Source: Shewanella xiamenensis
GTDB taxonomy: Bacteria > Pseudomonadota > Gammaproteobacteria > Enterobacterales > Shewanellaceae
Direction of reading: 5' to 3'
Length of the DNA stretch: 64,000 bases
NCBI RefSeq assembly: GCF_014647135.1
Contig: NZ_BMOP01000002.1
Location: forward strand, 62,001-126,000
Of this stretch, positions 44,477-55,563 are shown in pieces; position 1 is the stretch's first letter; each line of letters starts with the position of its first letter. Under the pieces are notes generated by a model, which saw only the letters and a program-made list of their open reading frames with translations, did not search any database and had not been told where the DNA came from. Both the position numbers and the translations under genes were made by a program.

Positions 44477-45679
44477 ATGCCTGCTATCAAACCTATCACT
44501 CAAGCTGCCAAAGATCCTTGGGCAAATCCCTCAAAGGCGAATCACACTCACGATCACTCGATCCCAAGTACTCGCAATGCCAACCTCGATGCGATTCGGG
44601 GCTTAGCCGTCTTGGGGATATTTTTTATGAATATCTATTTTATGGGGATAAGTTTTTATGGCTATGCGCCCCATCAAATCCCCTTACTTTCAGACCAAAT
44701 CCTCCAAAGCGTTAGCAATTTCTTTATTGAAGGGCGCTTTATCAGCCTATTTTCTATCCTTTTTGGTGTTGGGCTTTATATTCAATTTCAGCGATTTAGC
44801 AACAAGGGCTTGGCCGCTTATTCGCTGCTAAGCTCACGCTTGAAATGGTTAATTGTCTTTGGCCTGCTCCACGGCATTATTATCTGGCCCGGTGATATTT
44901 TACTGACCTATGGGATCAGTGGATTTTTAGCACTTTGTTACCGTGATGCCAGCATCGACGAGTTAAAACGTAAGGCCAATATTTTTATTTTCATTGCCTT
45001 AGTGATGATCAGCTTAATAGCGCTTAGCGGCAGTGACGAACTGTTTACCCGCGAATCAGTGCTTTTTGCCGAGCAATACAGCGCTTGGACATCGAGTTAC
45101 CCCAACCAACTGCTGCTGCATTTAATTCAAGTTGGCTATATGGCGCTCGTGATCCCTTTTACCTTAATGTGGTTTACGGCAGGCTTAATGTTGCTGGGGA
45201 TGGCACTCTATCAACAGGGCATCTTTGAACAGGGTTTTGACCGTAACACCTTACTCAAACTCGCTTTAGCCACCTTAGTGTTATCCTCCATGGATACCCT
45301 ATTAGGCTTAACCGAAAACCCCATACTGGTGATGTTTTCAGACATTCTAGTCATGCTGAGTGCTATTCCGATGGCGCTGATTTATATCCATATAGTGGTT
45401 TATATCTGCCAAAACCGCTCGACCGTGCTAAAGCCACTGCAAAATGTCGGCAAACTCGCCTTTAGCCTTTATATTCTGCAATCTATCGTTGGCGTATTTA
45501 TCTTTCGCCACTTTGCCCCAGAGTTACTGTTAACCCTCAATAGAGGCGGTTATATGGCAATAGCCTTGGGTTATTCGCTACTGCAATTGCTGCTTGCGAG
45601 TGTATATTTATGCTACTTTAAGCAAGGGCCGCTCGAAAAACTCTGGCGCCACCTTGCCTTTAAATCCATTCGTCCCTAG
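44477..45679 (+). CDS. DUF418 inner-membrane protein
   Basis: A 400-residue polytopic membrane protein (about 9-10 helices). The N-terminal signature NLDAIRGLAVLGIFFMN (about residues 35-51) and the C-terminal DUF418 region (GKLAFSLYILQSIVGVFIF and on) identify the YeiB/DUF418 family, distantly related to acyltransferases. AAAAGG abuts the ATG, an unusually short spacing. The DUF1294 gene follows 11 bases later, so the two form an operon. Function is undefined. Confidence 0.85.
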   Translation: MPAIKPITQAAKDPWANPSKANHTHDHSIPSTRNANLDAIRGLAVLGIFFMNIYFMGISFYGYAPHQIPLLSDQILQSVSNFFIEGRFISLFSILFGVGLYIQFQRFSNKGLAAYSLLSSRLKWLIVFGLLHGIIIWPGDILLTYGISGFLALCYRDASIDELKRKANIFIFIALVMISLIALSGSDELFTRESVLFAEQYSAWTSSYPNQLLLHLIQVGYMALVIPFTLMWFTAGLMLLGMALYQQGIFEQGFDRNTLLKLALATLVLSSMDTLLGLTENPILVMFSDILVMLSAIPMALIYIHIVVYICQNRSTVLKPLQNVGKLAFSLYILQSIVGVFIFRHFAPELLLTLNRGGYMAIALGYSLLQLLLASVYLCYFKQGPLEKLWRHLAFKSIRP

Positions 45680-45690
45680 CACCAGAACAA

Positions 45691-46119
45691 ATGAACAACA
45701 AAAAAACGACTCACACCCGCTCGCCCCGCACCTCAAAGCCGAGAGTGATTCACAGCAAGGCGAGTTCGATGCCATTGTTATTAGCGCAGGTCTTTCTCGC
45801 CATGTTAATTGGCGCGGCTTGGTGGCATATGCTGCCAGTCGCGATTGCTGGTTTATATCTGGCGCTGAGTTTATGCACTTTTTTCACCTACGCCGTTGAT
45901 AAATCAGCCGCTAAAAGAGGTAAATGGCGCACCAAAGAAAGTACTTTGCACCTGATGTCGCTGATGGGCGGCTGGCCCGGTGCACTGTTTGCCCAGCACC
46001 TTCTACGCCATAAATCAGTAAAAACGGCCTTTCGTAAACTGTTTTGGCTAACGGTAGTAACCAACTTGGCCTTGCTGGGTTATGGGCTCCAAACCGGAGT
46101 GATGGATAGATTGATTTAA
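45691..46119 (+). CDS. DUF1294 membrane protein
   Basis: A 142-residue protein with a basic N-terminus (about 1-25) and three to four hydrophobic helices. The DUF1294 signature is clear: YAVDKSAAKRGKWRTKESTLHLMSLMGGWPGALFAQHLLRHK. Many family members carry an N-terminal cold-shock domain; this one does not. It follows the DUF418 gene by 11 bases. Function is unknown. Confidence 0.82.
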   Translation: MNNKKTTHTRSPRTSKPRVIHSKASSMPLLLAQVFLAMLIGAAWWHMLPVAIAGLYLALSLCTFFTYAVDKSAAKRGKWRTKESTLHLMSLMGGWPGALFAQHLLRHKSVKTAFRKLFWLTVVTNLALLGYGLQTGVMDRLI

Positions 46120-46288
46120 AGCGCGCATCTCCAATCAACCTGAAATCCCCAATCAACCTGAAGATACGAATGTCAGAGTGCCTACAAGTTGTAGAGCCCT
46201 TAGGGACGCCAATTCAAGGCTCATACATAACAAAATGTCGGCCACATTTGGAATTAACACAATACGGAAGTCGCAATGAAAAAATTAG

Positions 46289-46318
46289 CCCCGTTAACTG
46301 TTACTTCTTTTAACGGGG
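46289..46318 (-). terminator. Intrinsic terminator of the fatty-acid transporter gene
   Basis: A 9-bp stem CCCCGTTAA/TTAACGGGG with 12-base loop; on the minus strand it is followed by CTAATTTTTT. It lies 22 bases beyond the transporter stop. Confidence 0.8.
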
Positions 46319-46340
46319 AAATTTTGAGCTATATCAGTAC

Positions 46341-47672
46341 TTAAAACCAGCTTAGGGCAATACTGATAATGACCCCTGTGATAATCAACTGCATTAAACA
46401 GAATCCCATAATATCCCGCGCCTTTAATCCGGCGATGGCTAGCACAGGTAGAGCCCAGAAAGGCTGAATGAGATTGGTCCATGCATCACCCCAAGCTACG
46501 GCCATAGCAACACGTGCCACATCGGCGCCCAAGGCTTCGGCAGCTGGCAACATAATCGGCGCCTGCACCGCCCATTGTCCGCCGCCCGAAGGCACAAAAA
46601 TGTTCACAATGCCTGCGCTGATAAAGCTCCAAAATGGCAGGCTTTCTGCGCTGGCAATGGCTACAAATCCTTCGGAGATACTTTGGGCTAAACCCGATTG
46701 CATCATCACCGCCATAATGCCTGCGTAGAAGGGGAACTGAATCACAATGCCCGCACCGCCTTTAATCGCTTCGTTAAGACTCAGCAATAAACTGCGTGGC
46801 GTTTGATGCAGCGCTATGGCAAGGAACAAAAATAAAAAGTTAACTAAATTAAGGTTTAAGCTGCCGCCCTGCACTGCAAAGTAATAGCCTAAATACACCA
46901 GCCCTGCGCCGCCCACACTCCAGCCCAGTAAACGGCTATTTTCTAATGTATCTGCGGGACGAGTAATAGCGTTTGACGCATGCACTGTGTTGCTCTCTTC
47001 ACTACTCACATTTTCAAGCGCCTTAGGGTCGATATAGATGCTGTCTTTTTCTTCTGGCAACATAAAACGGTTTACCAGTGGCATCACCACAAACAAAATC
47101 AGTACTAACAGCAAGTTAAAACTGGCAAAAATGGTCTCACTGGTAGAGATAATGCCAATTTGTGATTCTGAGAAATGCCCCACAGTGGCAATGGTTAACG
47201 GAATAGACCCCGCCAAGCCGCCGTGCCAAACCACAAAACCCGAGTACGCACTGGCAACCAATAAACGGTAATCCACTCGTACCTTACGGGCCAACGCCTT
47301 GGCAAATAACGCGCCGACTACCAAACCAAAGCCCCAGTTAATCCAACTGGCAGCCAGAGAAACCAGCGTCACTAAGATAATCGCCTGCGGCGCAGACTTA
47401 GCGAGTCCGGCGATAGCATCGAGCAATTTTTTTATCGGTGGTGAGCTGGCGAGCATAAATCCCGCCACCAGCACTAACAGCATCTGCATTGAAAAACTCA
47501 GCAGTGCCCAAAAGCCATCGCCCCAGTAACTGATAACGTCCATGGGTGTTTTTTGCTCGGCGACCACGGCCGAAATCATCACGACTAACGTGAGAAGTAA
47601 GACAAAAATATAGGGATCGGGTAAATAACGGTCGACAAGCTTGACCAACGGTTTTGCGGCTTTAGTTAACAT
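46341..47672 (-). CDS. atoE: Short-chain fatty acid transporter (AtoE family)
   Basis: A 443-residue inner-membrane transporter with about 12 helices, of the AtoE/short-chain fatty acid uptake family. Signatures are LVDRYLPDPYIFVLLLT at the N-terminus, SWINWGFGLVVGALFAK, VWHGGLAGSIPL, and PSGGGQWAVQAP followed by GDAWTNLIQPFWALP. It would import acetoacetate, butyrate or similar acids. It is monocistronic; no CoA-transferase genes are adjacent. Confidence 0.87.
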   Translation of the reverse strand: MLTKAAKPLVKLVDRYLPDPYIFVLLLTLVVMISAVVAEQKTPMDVISYWGDGFWALLSFSMQMLLVLVAGFMLASSPPIKKLLDAIAGLAKSAPQAIILVTLVSLAASWINWGFGLVVGALFAKALARKVRVDYRLLVASAYSGFVVWHGGLAGSIPLTIATVGHFSESQIGIISTSETIFASFNLLLVLILFVVMPLVNRFMLPEEKDSIYIDPKALENVSSEESNTVHASNAITRPADTLENSRLLGWSVGGAGLVYLGYYFAVQGGSLNLNLVNFLFLFLAIALHQTPRSLLLSLNEAIKGGAGIVIQFPFYAGIMAVMMQSGLAQSISEGFVAIASAESLPFWSFISAGIVNIFVPSGGGQWAVQAPIMLPAAEALGADVARVAMAVAWGDAWTNLIQPFWALPVLAIAGLKARDIMGFCLMQLIITGVIISIALSWF

Positions 47673-47893
47673 AGGACTATCCTTGTTTATTCTTCTTATC
47701 TGTTTTTATTGAGTTTTTATAGAGTCTAATGCCACAGGTTAAGCGATATCTAAAGCTGGATAAAGCCTTCGGATGCTTTTAAAGCGTGAGAAAATGTAAC
47801 GCGAATCATCCACGGCTACGCGCACGAACATCGCTAGCCTCTCACGCTAAAAAACTGATAACATAGCCAAAATTGACTAAGGTGTTCCTTAAA

Positions 47894-48364
47894 ATGAAAA
47901 TGTTACTTGCCGTTGTTGTGATTGCTGGGGTGATTTTTTACTTCTTTACCTCAATGAATAACCAAAAAGCGGCCAAAGAAAATATCCGTTTAGGTAATGA
48001 ATTTTTAGCACAAAATAAAACCAAAGAAGGTGTACTCAGCACAGCTTCAGGTTTGCAATATCAAGTGTTACAGCAAGGCTCTGGTACTGTTCATCCTAAG
48101 GCGAGTGATACAGTGACTGTGCATTACCATGGCACTTTGATCGACGGTACCGTATTTGATAGCTCGGTCGAGCGCGGTGAGCCCATTGCCTTCCCGTTGG
48201 ATCGGGTGATTAAAGGTTGGACCGAAGGCGTGCAACTGATGGTCGAAGGCGATAAGTATCGCTTCTTTATTCCAAGTGAGCTTGCCTACGGCAATCGTAG
48301 CACTGGCAAAATTGGCGGTGGTTCGGTACTGATTTTTGATGTTGAACTGTTGAAGATAAATTAA
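47894..48364 (+). CDS. FKBP-type peptidyl-prolyl isomerase, membrane-anchored
   Basis: A 156-residue FKBP-type proline isomerase with an N-terminal hydrophobic anchor (MLLAVVVIAGVIFYFF) and one FKBP domain (about 50-156). Conserved positions include VTVHYHGTLIDGTVFDSS, FPLDRVIKGWTEGVQLM, and IPSELAYGNR. The ATG at 47894 is preferred over an upstream TTG (47873). It would assist folding on the periplasmic face. It is convergent with the chitinase gene across a shared terminator. Confidence 0.85.
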   Translation: MKMLLAVVVIAGVIFYFFTSMNNQKAAKENIRLGNEFLAQNKTKEGVLSTASGLQYQVLQQGSGTVHPKASDTVTVHYHGTLIDGTVFDSSVERGEPIAFPLDRVIKGWTEGVQLMVEGDKYRFFIPSELAYGNRSTGKIGGGSVLIFDVELLKIN

Positions 48365-48376
48365 TTTCTGCATTAA

Positions 48377-48407
48377 AAACAAAGCCCTGTATTGCAGGGA
48401 TTTGTTT
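48377..48407. terminator. Bidirectional terminator between FKBP and chitinase genes
   Basis: A 13-bp stem AAACAAAGCCCTG/CAGGGATTTGTTT with one mismatch and a 5-base loop, flanked by A- and T-rich tails, between convergent stops at 48364 and 48431. Confidence 0.75.
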
Positions 48408-48430
48408 TATTTAAGCGTTATTAATATCCT

Positions 48431-51046
<2,616 letters not shown>

Positions 51047-51134
51047 CTATTGAGTAAGTTATGCATCAATAAGGCAAACAAAGCATAGACAGGAAAAAAA
51101 TCTTAACACCATGCGCATATAGCGACACGAAGAA

Positions 51135-51225
51135 ACAACCTGCGGTATCCCCGCTATCATAGGTATTCACAAACCTTTAGACCGGAGGCTTTGCGTCCCA
51201 ACCTTTCGATTGGTTTGCCTTTCAC
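51135..51225 (-). ncRNA. Cyclic di-GMP-I (GEMM) riboswitch in the chitinase leader
   Basis: On the minus strand the leader contains the conserved aptamer order: GGCAAACC, a CGAAAGG tetraloop-type hairpin, GGGACGCAAAGCCUCCGG, then UAGCGGGGAUACCGC forming the second stem with the GNRA-receptor side. This is the GEMM-I consensus with its invariant GGACGCAAAGCCUCCGG core. It lies about 100 bases before the chitinase ATG. A T-rich tract (ATTTTTTT, about 51093-51086) follows a possible hairpin and could be the terminator of the expression platform, but that part is uncertain. It should make chitinase output depend on cyclic di-GMP. Confidence 0.88.
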
Positions 51226-51227
51226 AC

Positions 51228-51247
51228 CAATGACAACGTTGTCATTG
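51228..51247. promoter_or_regulatory. Perfect 20-bp palindrome, NagR-type operator
   Basis: The inner 18 bases AATGACAACGTTGTCATT match, as I recall it, the operator of NagR, the LacI-type GlcNAc regulator of Shewanella. It sits between the predicted promoter hexamers and the riboswitch, overlapping the likely transcription start, a position suited to repression. Confidence 0.7.
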
Positions 51248-51255
51248 TGGTAACT

Positions 51256-51285
51256 AGCATAGGCTGCAACCAAACCCAATTGCAA
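51256..51285 (-). promoter_or_regulatory. Predicted chitinase promoter
   Basis: On the minus strand, TTGCAA (51285-51280) and TATGCT (51261-51256) are separated by 18 bases, a reasonable sigma-70 pair. Initiation would fall near 51250, inside or next to the palindrome and just before the riboswitch. Confidence 0.5.
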
Positions 51286-51696
51286 CCAAATAACAACATT
51301 TTTAGTGCAAAACTCGTTACCAAAAAGGATTTTTCGTCAAGAATACCTACGGGGAATAAAAATAATTATCTGTATTTAAAAGAAATTAATAGGATAGATT
51401 TAGCTGTCATGACAACCTTTGGTTTGCTCTATCAGCCGGAGTGTTTGTTCACAATATCGAAACGATCAACTGGGCCGTTCGCTATACTATGTATGTCAAA
51501 GCGACTAAACGCAGAGAATAAAAATGCGATCATCGAATAAAAGTGTTTAAGTTAACAAATAATTAAGTTAACAATCACTTGGGCCCGATGACCGCATTGT
51601 TTCACAACAATTTTATCAGCTCAATTCACCCCAAGTTTATAGGGTAATTGCACTATCAAGCATGAGTAACACGAAGATTTGAGCTTAAGCTGTCGG
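51286..51696. other. Intergenic region upstream of the chitinase promoter
   Basis: 411 bases between the chitinase promoter and the ROK kinase stop. A plus-strand frame (51247-51540) crosses the promoter, has no ribosome-binding site and no protein-like pattern, so I leave it non-coding. Nothing else is recognised. Confidence 0.4.
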
Positions 51697-52497
51697 TTAG
51701 TCACTCGCGCTAACTTTATCCGAAAAATCCCTTGCCAAGATCACTGATAAACCACGGCAAACCAAGGTTTCCATATCATCGACGCGATTAATCTTCATTT
51801 CGGCTAATGGCGCACTCAAGGCCATGCGTCTTAAACTATCCAGACACCCTTTATAGTAGGGCGCACTGTTCATCATGCCGCCTGCTAACCAGATCCGATT
51901 GGGATTAAAGAGATTTACAGCCCACGCCAATCCCATACCGAGATAGGTGCCAGAACGGTATAAATCATCGGCAGTGGAAATCTTACGACTACGGATAGAA
52001 TCACCACTGGCGAGTTGCTCTAAACTAAACTCACCCGACTCAGTCATCACCCGGCAATGCCCTAACTCACCAGCCACGCCAGTTGCACCGGTGTACGCTT
52101 TGCCGTTAAACGCAATCGACATACCGATACCGGTGCCACACATGACTAACAACTCACAGGCATATTTTTCATCACAGGTTGCCTGCATGCCCGCATCGAT
52201 ATCATTACAGATAAACTTAAGCTGACCTTGGGTTTTCAAGGTATCAAAACTCAACCCATTTAAACCGGGCAAGGATTTACAAGATACCAAACGATTCTGT
52301 TGTACAAGCCCTGGTACAGCGATCGCTAAATGGTAATGCTGTAAGTCATAATCCCGTTCCAACGCCGCGATTTGATTATTTAAGTCTTCTATTTTAAAGC
52401 CTTCACCCGTGGGGATTTTATATTGTTCTGTATGCCCCTTGAGTTGAAGTTCGAACAGGGCTTTGCTACCGCCCACGTCTATTGTTAATGTTTGCAT
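51697..52497 (-). CDS. ROK-family sugar kinase
   Basis: A 266-residue ROK kinase. The N-terminal phosphate-binding motif is TIDVGGSKALFEL; later come VMCGTGIGMSIAFNGKAYTGATGVAGELGHC with the catalytic GTGIG segment and the EXGH sugar-binding motif (GELGH). The usual ROK zinc-binding CxCGxxGCxE cluster is missing and the chain is slightly short. The start at 52497 has GGAG 7 bases upstream; the frame to 52560 has no such signal. N-acetylglucosamine or N-acetylmannosamine is the plausible substrate given the neighbouring chitinase, but glucose-type sugars are possible. Confidence 0.82.
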   Translation of the reverse strand: MQTLTIDVGGSKALFELQLKGHTEQYKIPTGEGFKIEDLNNQIAALERDYDLQHYHLAIAVPGLVQQNRLVSCKSLPGLNGLSFDTLKTQGQLKFICNDIDAGMQATCDEKYACELLVMCGTGIGMSIAFNGKAYTGATGVAGELGHCRVMTESGEFSLEQLASGDSIRSRKISTADDLYRSGTYLGMGLAWAVNLFNPNRIWLAGGMMNSAPYYKGCLDSLRRMALSAPLAEMKINRVDDMETLVCRGLSVILARDFSDKVSASD

Positions 52498-52857
52498 CGC
52501 CAACTCCACTGATACATGTGCTCCCCTCTGACCCCGAGCGGAGATGGCGAATGTTAGCATAATGGGTCAATATTAGCGATTGAATAAAACTTAAGTAGCT
52601 AATTTGTAAGAATTAGTAACGACTTTTAAGTGATAAAGCTAACAGTTCAATTTAATTGTTTGCGAAAGATCACAGCCATTTTGCTCACAAAATGTCGGCT
52701 AAAACACAAAATTGTATACAAAATCCTTTATTCCATATCTTGCATCTTAGTTGCTGAGCTTGCGATAATCGCCGTCAATTTGCATCCTTTTTGCCAGCAT
52801 TACCCATGATAATTTGGCAGCCTACCTCTGTAGCCAATGCCATCATTTGGAGCCCCT

Positions 52858-54663
52858 ATGTCGTTACCATCGTCGTCACACAATAAGATTGCCAACCGTC
52901 TTGCCGCTATTCGTAGTGAGCTAGCAAACGCCAACCTAGATGCCTTTATCATCCCCCGCGCTGATGAATATTTAGGGGAATATGTGCCAGAACACAACGA
53001 GCGTCTTTACTGGGCGACGGATTTTACGGGTTCGGCGGGCATGGCGATTGTCCTAAAAGACAAAGCCGCCATTTTTACCGATGGTCGTTATACGGTACAA
53101 GTGCGTTTACAAGTCGATGCAAACCTCTTTAGCTATGAAAGCCTGACAGACACTCCGCAAATCGAATGGTTATGCGACACGTTACCCACAGGTTCACGTG
53201 TCGGATTTGATGCCCGTTTACACACCTTAGCCTGGTTTGAAAACGCCAAAGCGACGTTAGCGAAAGCCCAGATTGAACTGGTTGCCGTCGAACAGAATCC
53301 GATTGATAAGCACTGGCAAAATCGACCTGCACCGTCGAGCGCAGCTATCACCTTATTTAGTAATGAAAGTGCGGGTAAGACCAGCCTGCAAAAACGGACC
53401 GAGATTGGCGCACTAGTCAAAAAAGCCGGCGCCGATGTTGCGCTGATTGCCGCTTTAGATTCTTTCTGCTGGCTGCTTAATATCCGTGGTAATGATGTTC
53501 CTCGCCTCCCTGTCGTGCTCGGCTGCGCCCTGCTCCATGCCAATGGTGATATGCAGCTGTTTACCGATTTGAGCAAACTCCCCGAAGGCATTGAGGAACA
53601 CGTTGGAGCGGGTGTGAGCTTTAACAGTGAAGCTTCACTTGCCGATACCTTGGCAAGCTTACAGGGTGTGAAACTGCTGGCCGATCCCAACTCTGCTAAC
53701 GCTTGGGCGCAAAATCTTGCCCGCGATGCTGGCGCCAAATTGATTGCTGGTATCGACCCAGTCTCTCTGCCTAAAGCCCAAAAAAATGCCGCCGAATTAG
53801 CGGGCATGCGTGCCAGCCATATCCGTGATGGTGTAGCAGTGAGCCGTTTTCTTGCATGGCTCGATGCCGAAGTCGTGGCTAATCGTCTGCACGATGAAGC
53901 CACTCTTGCCGACAAGTTAGAAAGTTTCCGCCTCGAAGATCCCAAGTATCGCGAGCCAAGCTTCGACACCATCTCCGCCGCTGGCGCCAATGCGGCCATG
54001 TGTCACTATAACCATAACAATGGCACGCCTGCGATGATGACGATGAACAGCATCTACTTAGTGGATTCTGGCGCTCAATATCTGGATGGCACCACGGACG
54101 TCACCCGCACCATCGCCATTGGCGAAGTAAGTGATGAACAGAAAAAGATGGTGACACTGGTACTTAAAGGCCATATCGCCTTAGATCAAGCCCGCTACCC
54201 TAAAGGCACGACAGGCCAACAACTCGATGCTTTTGCCCGCCAACATCTGTGGCAACATGGGTTTGATTACGACCACGGCACAGGCCATGGCGTCGGCCAT
54301 TTTCTGAGTGTGCATGAAGGCCCACAGCGCATAGGTAAAAATCTTAATGCTATCGCCTTAATGCCTGGCATGGTGTTATCAAATGAGCCAGGTTATTACC
54401 GCGCCGACAGTTTTGGTATTCGCCTCGAAAATCTAGTGGTAGTGCAGCATTGCGAAGCCTTAAAGGGCGCCGAACGTGAAATGTATGAATTCGATGCCCT
54501 AACGCTGATCCCAATGGATGCTCGCCTTATCGATAAGAGCCTGTTAACCCAAGGCGAAATCGACTGGTTTAATGCTTACCATCAGAAAGTGTTTAATACC
54601 CTGTCGCCTTTGATGTCTGGCACTGAACTAGAGTGGCTCACACAGGCGACAAAAGCTATTTAA
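52858..54663 (+). CDS. Xaa-Pro aminopeptidase, M24B family
   Basis: A 601-residue metallopeptidase with two creatinase-like N-terminal domains (about 1-300) and a C-terminal pita-bread M24 domain. Metal and catalytic elements are visible: VDSGAQYLDGTTDVTRT (two Asp ligands), GHGVGHFLSVHEGP (His ligand), NEPGYY (Glu) and IRLENLVVV (Glu). It is the long APP1-type aminopeptidase P, cytoplasmic, removing N-terminal residues before proline. The ATG at 52858 is chosen because GGAG lies just upstream; an in-frame ATG at 52837 lacks this. A strong terminator follows at 54696. Confidence 0.9.
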   Translation: MSLPSSSHNKIANRLAAIRSELANANLDAFIIPRADEYLGEYVPEHNERLYWATDFTGSAGMAIVLKDKAAIFTDGRYTVQVRLQVDANLFSYESLTDTPQIEWLCDTLPTGSRVGFDARLHTLAWFENAKATLAKAQIELVAVEQNPIDKHWQNRPAPSSAAITLFSNESAGKTSLQKRTEIGALVKKAGADVALIAALDSFCWLLNIRGNDVPRLPVVLGCALLHANGDMQLFTDLSKLPEGIEEHVGAGVSFNSEASLADTLASLQGVKLLADPNSANAWAQNLARDAGAKLIAGIDPVSLPKAQKNAAELAGMRASHIRDGVAVSRFLAWLDAEVVANRLHDEATLADKLESFRLEDPKYREPSFDTISAAGANAAMCHYNHNNGTPAMMTMNSIYLVDSGAQYLDGTTDVTRTIAIGEVSDEQKKMVTLVLKGHIALDQARYPKGTTGQQLDAFARQHLWQHGFDYDHGTGHGVGHFLSVHEGPQRIGKNLNAIALMPGMVLSNEPGYYRADSFGIRLENLVVVQHCEALKGAEREMYEFDALTLIPMDARLIDKSLLTQGEIDWFNAYHQKVFNTLSPLMSGTELEWLTQATKAI

Positions 54664-54695
54664 TGACTCATAGTTAAAACCCCTCGTAACTAGAT

Positions 54696-54722
54696 AAACC
54701 CAAGACACACTGTCTTGGGTTT
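54696..54722 (+). terminator. Intrinsic terminator of the aminopeptidase gene
   Basis: Perfect 11-bp stem AAACCCAAGAC/GTCTTGGGTTT with a 5-base loop, followed by ATTGTTTT, 33 bases after the stop. Confidence 0.88.
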
Positions 54723-54804
54723 ATTGTTTTAGAGTATTGAAGCTACACCATTTTAGGTTTGTGCGTCAGTAAACCGCAGATCATCATGTAATACCAACAA
54801 CATT

Positions 54805-55081
54805 AGGGCATGTTGACGTTTCAGGGTTATTTTTGCAGCAATTTGGCTGATGTTTATGCAAGGCAAAGTCCGTGCTGTGTAGCATTCTACATAAACGGAC
54901 GATAACGCAGCAGAAACTTCAGCCAAGTGCTGCCCGAAGGGTTCGTCTGGCAAGCACTTGCTCCTACTTTCTGTCATAAGAGCCGCTCGTCATTTGAGTA
55001 AACTACACATCATTCCTCGCTTCGTGAGCATGAGCTTGCCAGAACGAACAAAATTTAATCTAGAAACGTCAACACGCCCTA
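54805..55081. mobile_element. MITE with 19-bp terminal inverted repeats
   Basis: A 277-base non-coding element. Left end TAGGGCATGTTGACGTTTC (54805-54823) and right end (55063-55081) are inverted repeats with one mismatch. Reading the outer TA as target duplication, the ends are GGGC(A/G)TGTTGACGTTTC with a TA on each side, as for elements mobilised by IS630/mariner-like transposases. No transposase is inside. A short open frame crossing the left end on the minus strand (54753-54977) is a by-product. Confidence 0.78.
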
Positions 55082-55563
55082 GATATCTAATCAATTCGGA
55101 CTATCACTGGTATTTCAATCCAAGGTGCATTGACGCGACTTTCTTTTGAGTCAGTGCAACATGTGGGCACAATGCCTGTGAGGCTCACAAAGGACGACGA
55201 ATATTCACTATATAAAGCGCTTTATGCACTGACGTTGGCTTGTATAAACCCTCTCCCTATTGCTTCAAAACAACCTTATTAACCTGACAAAAACCGCTAA
55301 TACTAAAGTAGATATCACACTAAATATGCCGATGAACAGGATAAACACTCGTTTAAATAGCAATAAAAAAACTAATATTTTTAAAAAGTTAGAAAAATAA
55401 AAATGCATTACTTTTCTTATGGATAATGCTAAAAACCACTCTCCAATATCCACACAAAAATGATACCATTATCACATAATTAGCCGCCCCCCATGAGAGT
55501 CGGCACAAGCTTTAGCATTACATTTACCCTAATCATAATATCGGCCCAGAATGGACACATGAA
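55082..55563. other. Gene-free region before the PAS chemoreceptor
   Basis: 482 bases after the MITE. It contains an AT-rich stretch (55260-55480) likely to hold the chemoreceptor promoter. A minus-strand frame at 55265-55453 is low-complexity and not supported. No dyad or RNA structure stands out. Confidence 0.4.

Noticed and set aside
51247-51540. Plus-strand frame upstream of the chitinase
   Set aside because: It crosses the predicted promoter and palindrome of the chitinase and has no protein-like pattern or start signal.
53133-53999. Long minus-strand frame (288 codons) inside the aminopeptidase gene
   Set aside because: It is the antisense shadow of a clearly conserved M24 peptidase; its Ala/Ser-rich translation is typical of such shadows.
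54753-54977. Minus-strand frame across the MITE left end
   Set aside because: It is a by-product of the repeated element; half of it is MITE sequence and no start signal is present.
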